NCBI GenBank assembly: GCA_947565305.1
Contig: CANOFO010000020.1
Location: forward strand, 1 to 36,061
DNA: 36,061 nucleotides
DNA from: an uncultured Lachnospiraceae bacterium
GTDB lineage: Bacteria > Bacillota > Clostridia > Lachnospirales > Lachnospiraceae
Direction of reading: 5' to 3'
Translations under genes and position numbers: made by a program
Shown: piece after piece, positions 34,415-36,061 of the stretch
Layout: every line of letters starts with the position of its first letter
Position numbering within the stretch: the first letter of the stretch is position 1
Notes under the pieces: model-generated
The model's input: only the letters and a program-made list of their open reading frames with translations
Told to the model about the DNA's origin: nothing
Databases searched by the model: none

Positions 34415-36004
34415 ATGGCAATCATGCTTCTTCTATGCTGTGCCGTCATCCTCTCCTGTATCATAGCAAACCGCTTTTCTAACAAATTCGGGATGCCCGC
34501 ACTGCTGTGCTTCATGGCTCTTGGTATGATATTCGGCTCTGACGGACTGTTTAAAATTTCCTTCAACAATTACCAGATTACAGAACAGCTCTGTACCATC
34601 GCATTAATTTTCATCATGTTTTACGGCGGCTTCGGCACCAAGTGGCAGACTGCGCGTCCTGTTGCAGCAAAGGCAGTATTGCTTTCCACCCTGGGAGTAG
34701 TAATCACGGCAATGCTCACCTGCCTCTTCTGCTATCAGGTACTGCACTTTTCTTTTACCGAGAGTTTTCTTATCGGCGCAGTTTTGAGTTCCACCGATGC
34801 AGCTTCCGTATTTTCCATCCTGCGTTCCAAAAACCTCAATCTGAAACACTCCACTGCTCCGCTTTTAGAAATTGAGAGCGGAAGCAACGACCCCATGGCA
34901 TATATGCTGACAATGATAGCCCTCGCCATGATTTCCGGCGACAGCGGCGCTTCCGTGCCTGTCATGCTAATCACACAGATTGGGGTTGGCATCTGCGTCG
35001 GCATTGCCTGCGCCATCCTGGGCATATTTGCCCTCAGGAAAGATGACCTGATTACCCTTGGCATGGACACAGTTTTTGTAATTGCCCTGGTATTTCTCTC
35101 CTATGCACTGCCGACTGTATTAGGCGGCAATGGTTATCTGAGCGTATACCTGACCGGCATTATCCTTGGAAACAGCACCATCAACAACAAAATTACGCTT
35201 GTGCATTTTTTTGATGGGATAACAGGGCTTGCCCAGATTTTAATTTTCTTTCTGCTGGGGCTTTTGTCCTTTCCGCACCTGCTGCCTAACCTGTTTTTGC
35301 CGGCTTTGGTGATTGCATTGTTTTTGACATTCCTTGCCAGGCCTGCCGCCGTCTTTCTGCTGCTTTTGCCGTTTGGCTCCTCACTGCGGCAATGTCTGCT
35401 GGTCGCATGGTCTGGCTTGCGCGGCGCGGCATCGATAGTATTTGCAATTATGGTCATTGCCAAGGGAACCAGTTTAGAACATGATTTGTTCCATATTGTA
35501 TTTTTCATCTCGCTGCTCTCCGTTGCCGTCCAGGGTTCCTTACTGCCAATGGTAGCCAGAAAGCTTGACATGGTGGACAACAGCTCGGATATCCGCAAAA
35601 CCTTCAACGACTACCAGGATGATTCCGACCTCACGCTGATGCGCATGTACATCCCCAACGGACATAACTGGGAAAACCACAAGATAGAAGACGTCAGCTT
35701 TCCTACCGGTTCGCTCGCCCTGATGATTAAACGTGAAGGAGATACCTTAATTCCACGTGGCAATACGACAATCCTTGCAGGCGACACGCTTATCTTAAGC
35801 GTCCCCTCCTACCGTGGGGAGAATGACGGAAACTTAAAAGAAATCCTTGTTGAATCCGGGCATAACTGGTGCAATTCATCTATTGCAGAATTAAACCTCC
35901 CCGAAAATATCCTGATTGCCCTCATCAAACGCGGAGATGAGAACATCATCCCCCAGGGCAGCACCGTCATCCATGCAAATGACCGGGTGGTTATCTATAA
36001 ATAA
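34415..36004 (+). CDS. Potassium/proton antiporter (NhaP2/CvrA-like) with two TrkA-C domains
   Basis: 529 residues from the ATG at 34415, after AAAGGACG; the longer frame starts within the leader hairpin. About 12-13 membrane helices form a CPA-type exchanger (GMPALLCFMALGMIFGSDGL, LIGAVLSSTDAASVFSIL, EIESGSNDPMAYMLT with the conserved Asp, SGLRGAASIVFAIM). From about residue 410 two TrkA-C-like domains follow (IPNGHNWENHKIEDV and VESGHNWCNSSIAEL, each ending in a GDTLIL- or NDRVVIY-type strand). These domains bind ligands such as c-di-AMP in some relatives, so control by that nucleotide is possible. It exports K+ in exchange for protons. Confidence 0.93.
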   Translation: MAIMLLLCCAVILSCIIANRFSNKFGMPALLCFMALGMIFGSDGLFKISFNNYQITEQLCTIALIFIMFYGGFGTKWQTARPVAAKAVLLSTLGVVITAMLTCLFCYQVLHFSFTESFLIGAVLSSTDAASVFSILRSKNLNLKHSTAPLLEIESGSNDPMAYMLTMIALAMISGDSGASVPVMLITQIGVGICVGIACAILGIFALRKDDLITLGMDTVFVIALVFLSYALPTVLGGNGYLSVYLTGIILGNSTINNKITLVHFFDGITGLAQILIFFLLGLLSFPHLLPNLFLPALVIALFLTFLARPAAVFLLLLPFGSSLRQCLLVAWSGLRGAASIVFAIMVIAKGTSLEHDLFHIVFFISLLSVAVQGSLLPMVARKLDMVDNSSDIRKTFNDYQDDSDLTLMRMYIPNGHNWENHKIEDVSFPTGSLALMIKREGDTLIPRGNTTILAGDTLILSVPSYRGENDGNLKEILVESGHNWCNSSIAELNLPENILIALIKRGDENIIPQGSTVIHANDRVVIYK

Positions 36005-36061
36005 TTTCGTAACAGTTCAGCCAGCCGAGTTAAATTGGGGAAAATCGTGCTAAGTGCCCTA

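Noticed and set aside
4-36026. The 11-mer TTCAGCCAGCC occurs at 4-14 and again at 36016-36026, as if marking element ends.
   Set aside because: Shared 11-mers are expected by chance in 36 kb, and the flanking bases do not match.
1-36061. tRNA or rRNA genes as integration targets.
   Set aside because: None recognised anywhere in the window; the element uses a protein-coding gene.

Overview
The window reads as chromosome of a spore-forming, low-to-mid GC Clostridia, most likely a Lachnospiraceae member. The reasons are spoIIR, a complete gerA/gerB/gerC-type germination operon, YesM/YesN-type two-component genes, a secreted GH53 galactanase with InlB-type and lysine-rich modules, a DUF1934 protein beside murI, strong GGAGG ribosome binding sites, and tandem large serine recombinases of the kind common in this family. 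I cannot fix genus or species from sequence alone.

Layout. 1-3142: a short orphan coding remnant and a large secreted SGNH esterase/lipase-like protein. 3143-12661: a Csp-like subtilisin (S8) peptidase gene split by an insertion of about 7.8 kb. The N-terminal piece (prodomain plus catalytic Asp) lies at 12242-12661 and the C-terminal piece (catalytic His and Ser) at 3143-4465. The insertion carries three consecutive large serine recombinases, a small DUF6870-like protein and a full-length methyl-accepting chemotaxis protein. Its two ends share a GGGGA direct repeat and carry a matching 8-bp inverted repeat. 12927-16506: a PocR-type hybrid histidine kinase and a double-receiver protein without an output domain. 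16507-16899: an intergenic region rich in hairpins with a palindromic, apparently bidirectional promoter, followed by a small membrane protein. 17397-21652: a divergent AraC-type response regulator and YesM-type kinase, then a solute-binding protein with no lipobox and no permease genes beside it. 21769-25038: a multidomain GH53 endo-galactanase.

25157-28086 is a housekeeping and sporulation block (spoIIR, murI, a DUF1934 gene, galU). 28087-28520 holds several strong hairpins and an untracked 40-codon gene with its own good promoter. 28521-32294 is the gerABC-type operon, with a terminator-like hairpin directly in its leader. 32470-33339 is ispE. 33603-34178 is a conserved-looking protein of unknown function with a strong terminator, and 34415-36004 is a K+/H+ antiporter with two TrkA-C domains behind a hairpin-rich leader.

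How it fits together. The solute-binding protein, YesM kinase, AraC regulator and GH53 galactanase look like a sensing and degradation unit for plant galactan. The gerABC operon, spoIIR and the split Csp-like protease all point to the spore life cycle. The most interesting feature is the recombinase-bearing element sitting two codons after the catalytic Asp of the protease. It may be a plain gene-disrupting mobile element, or an excisable intervening element like those that split sporulation genes (sigK, spsM, gerE) in other Firmicutes. The sequence cannot decide between these, and the G-run at the junctions makes the reading frame after excision depend on the exact crossover register.
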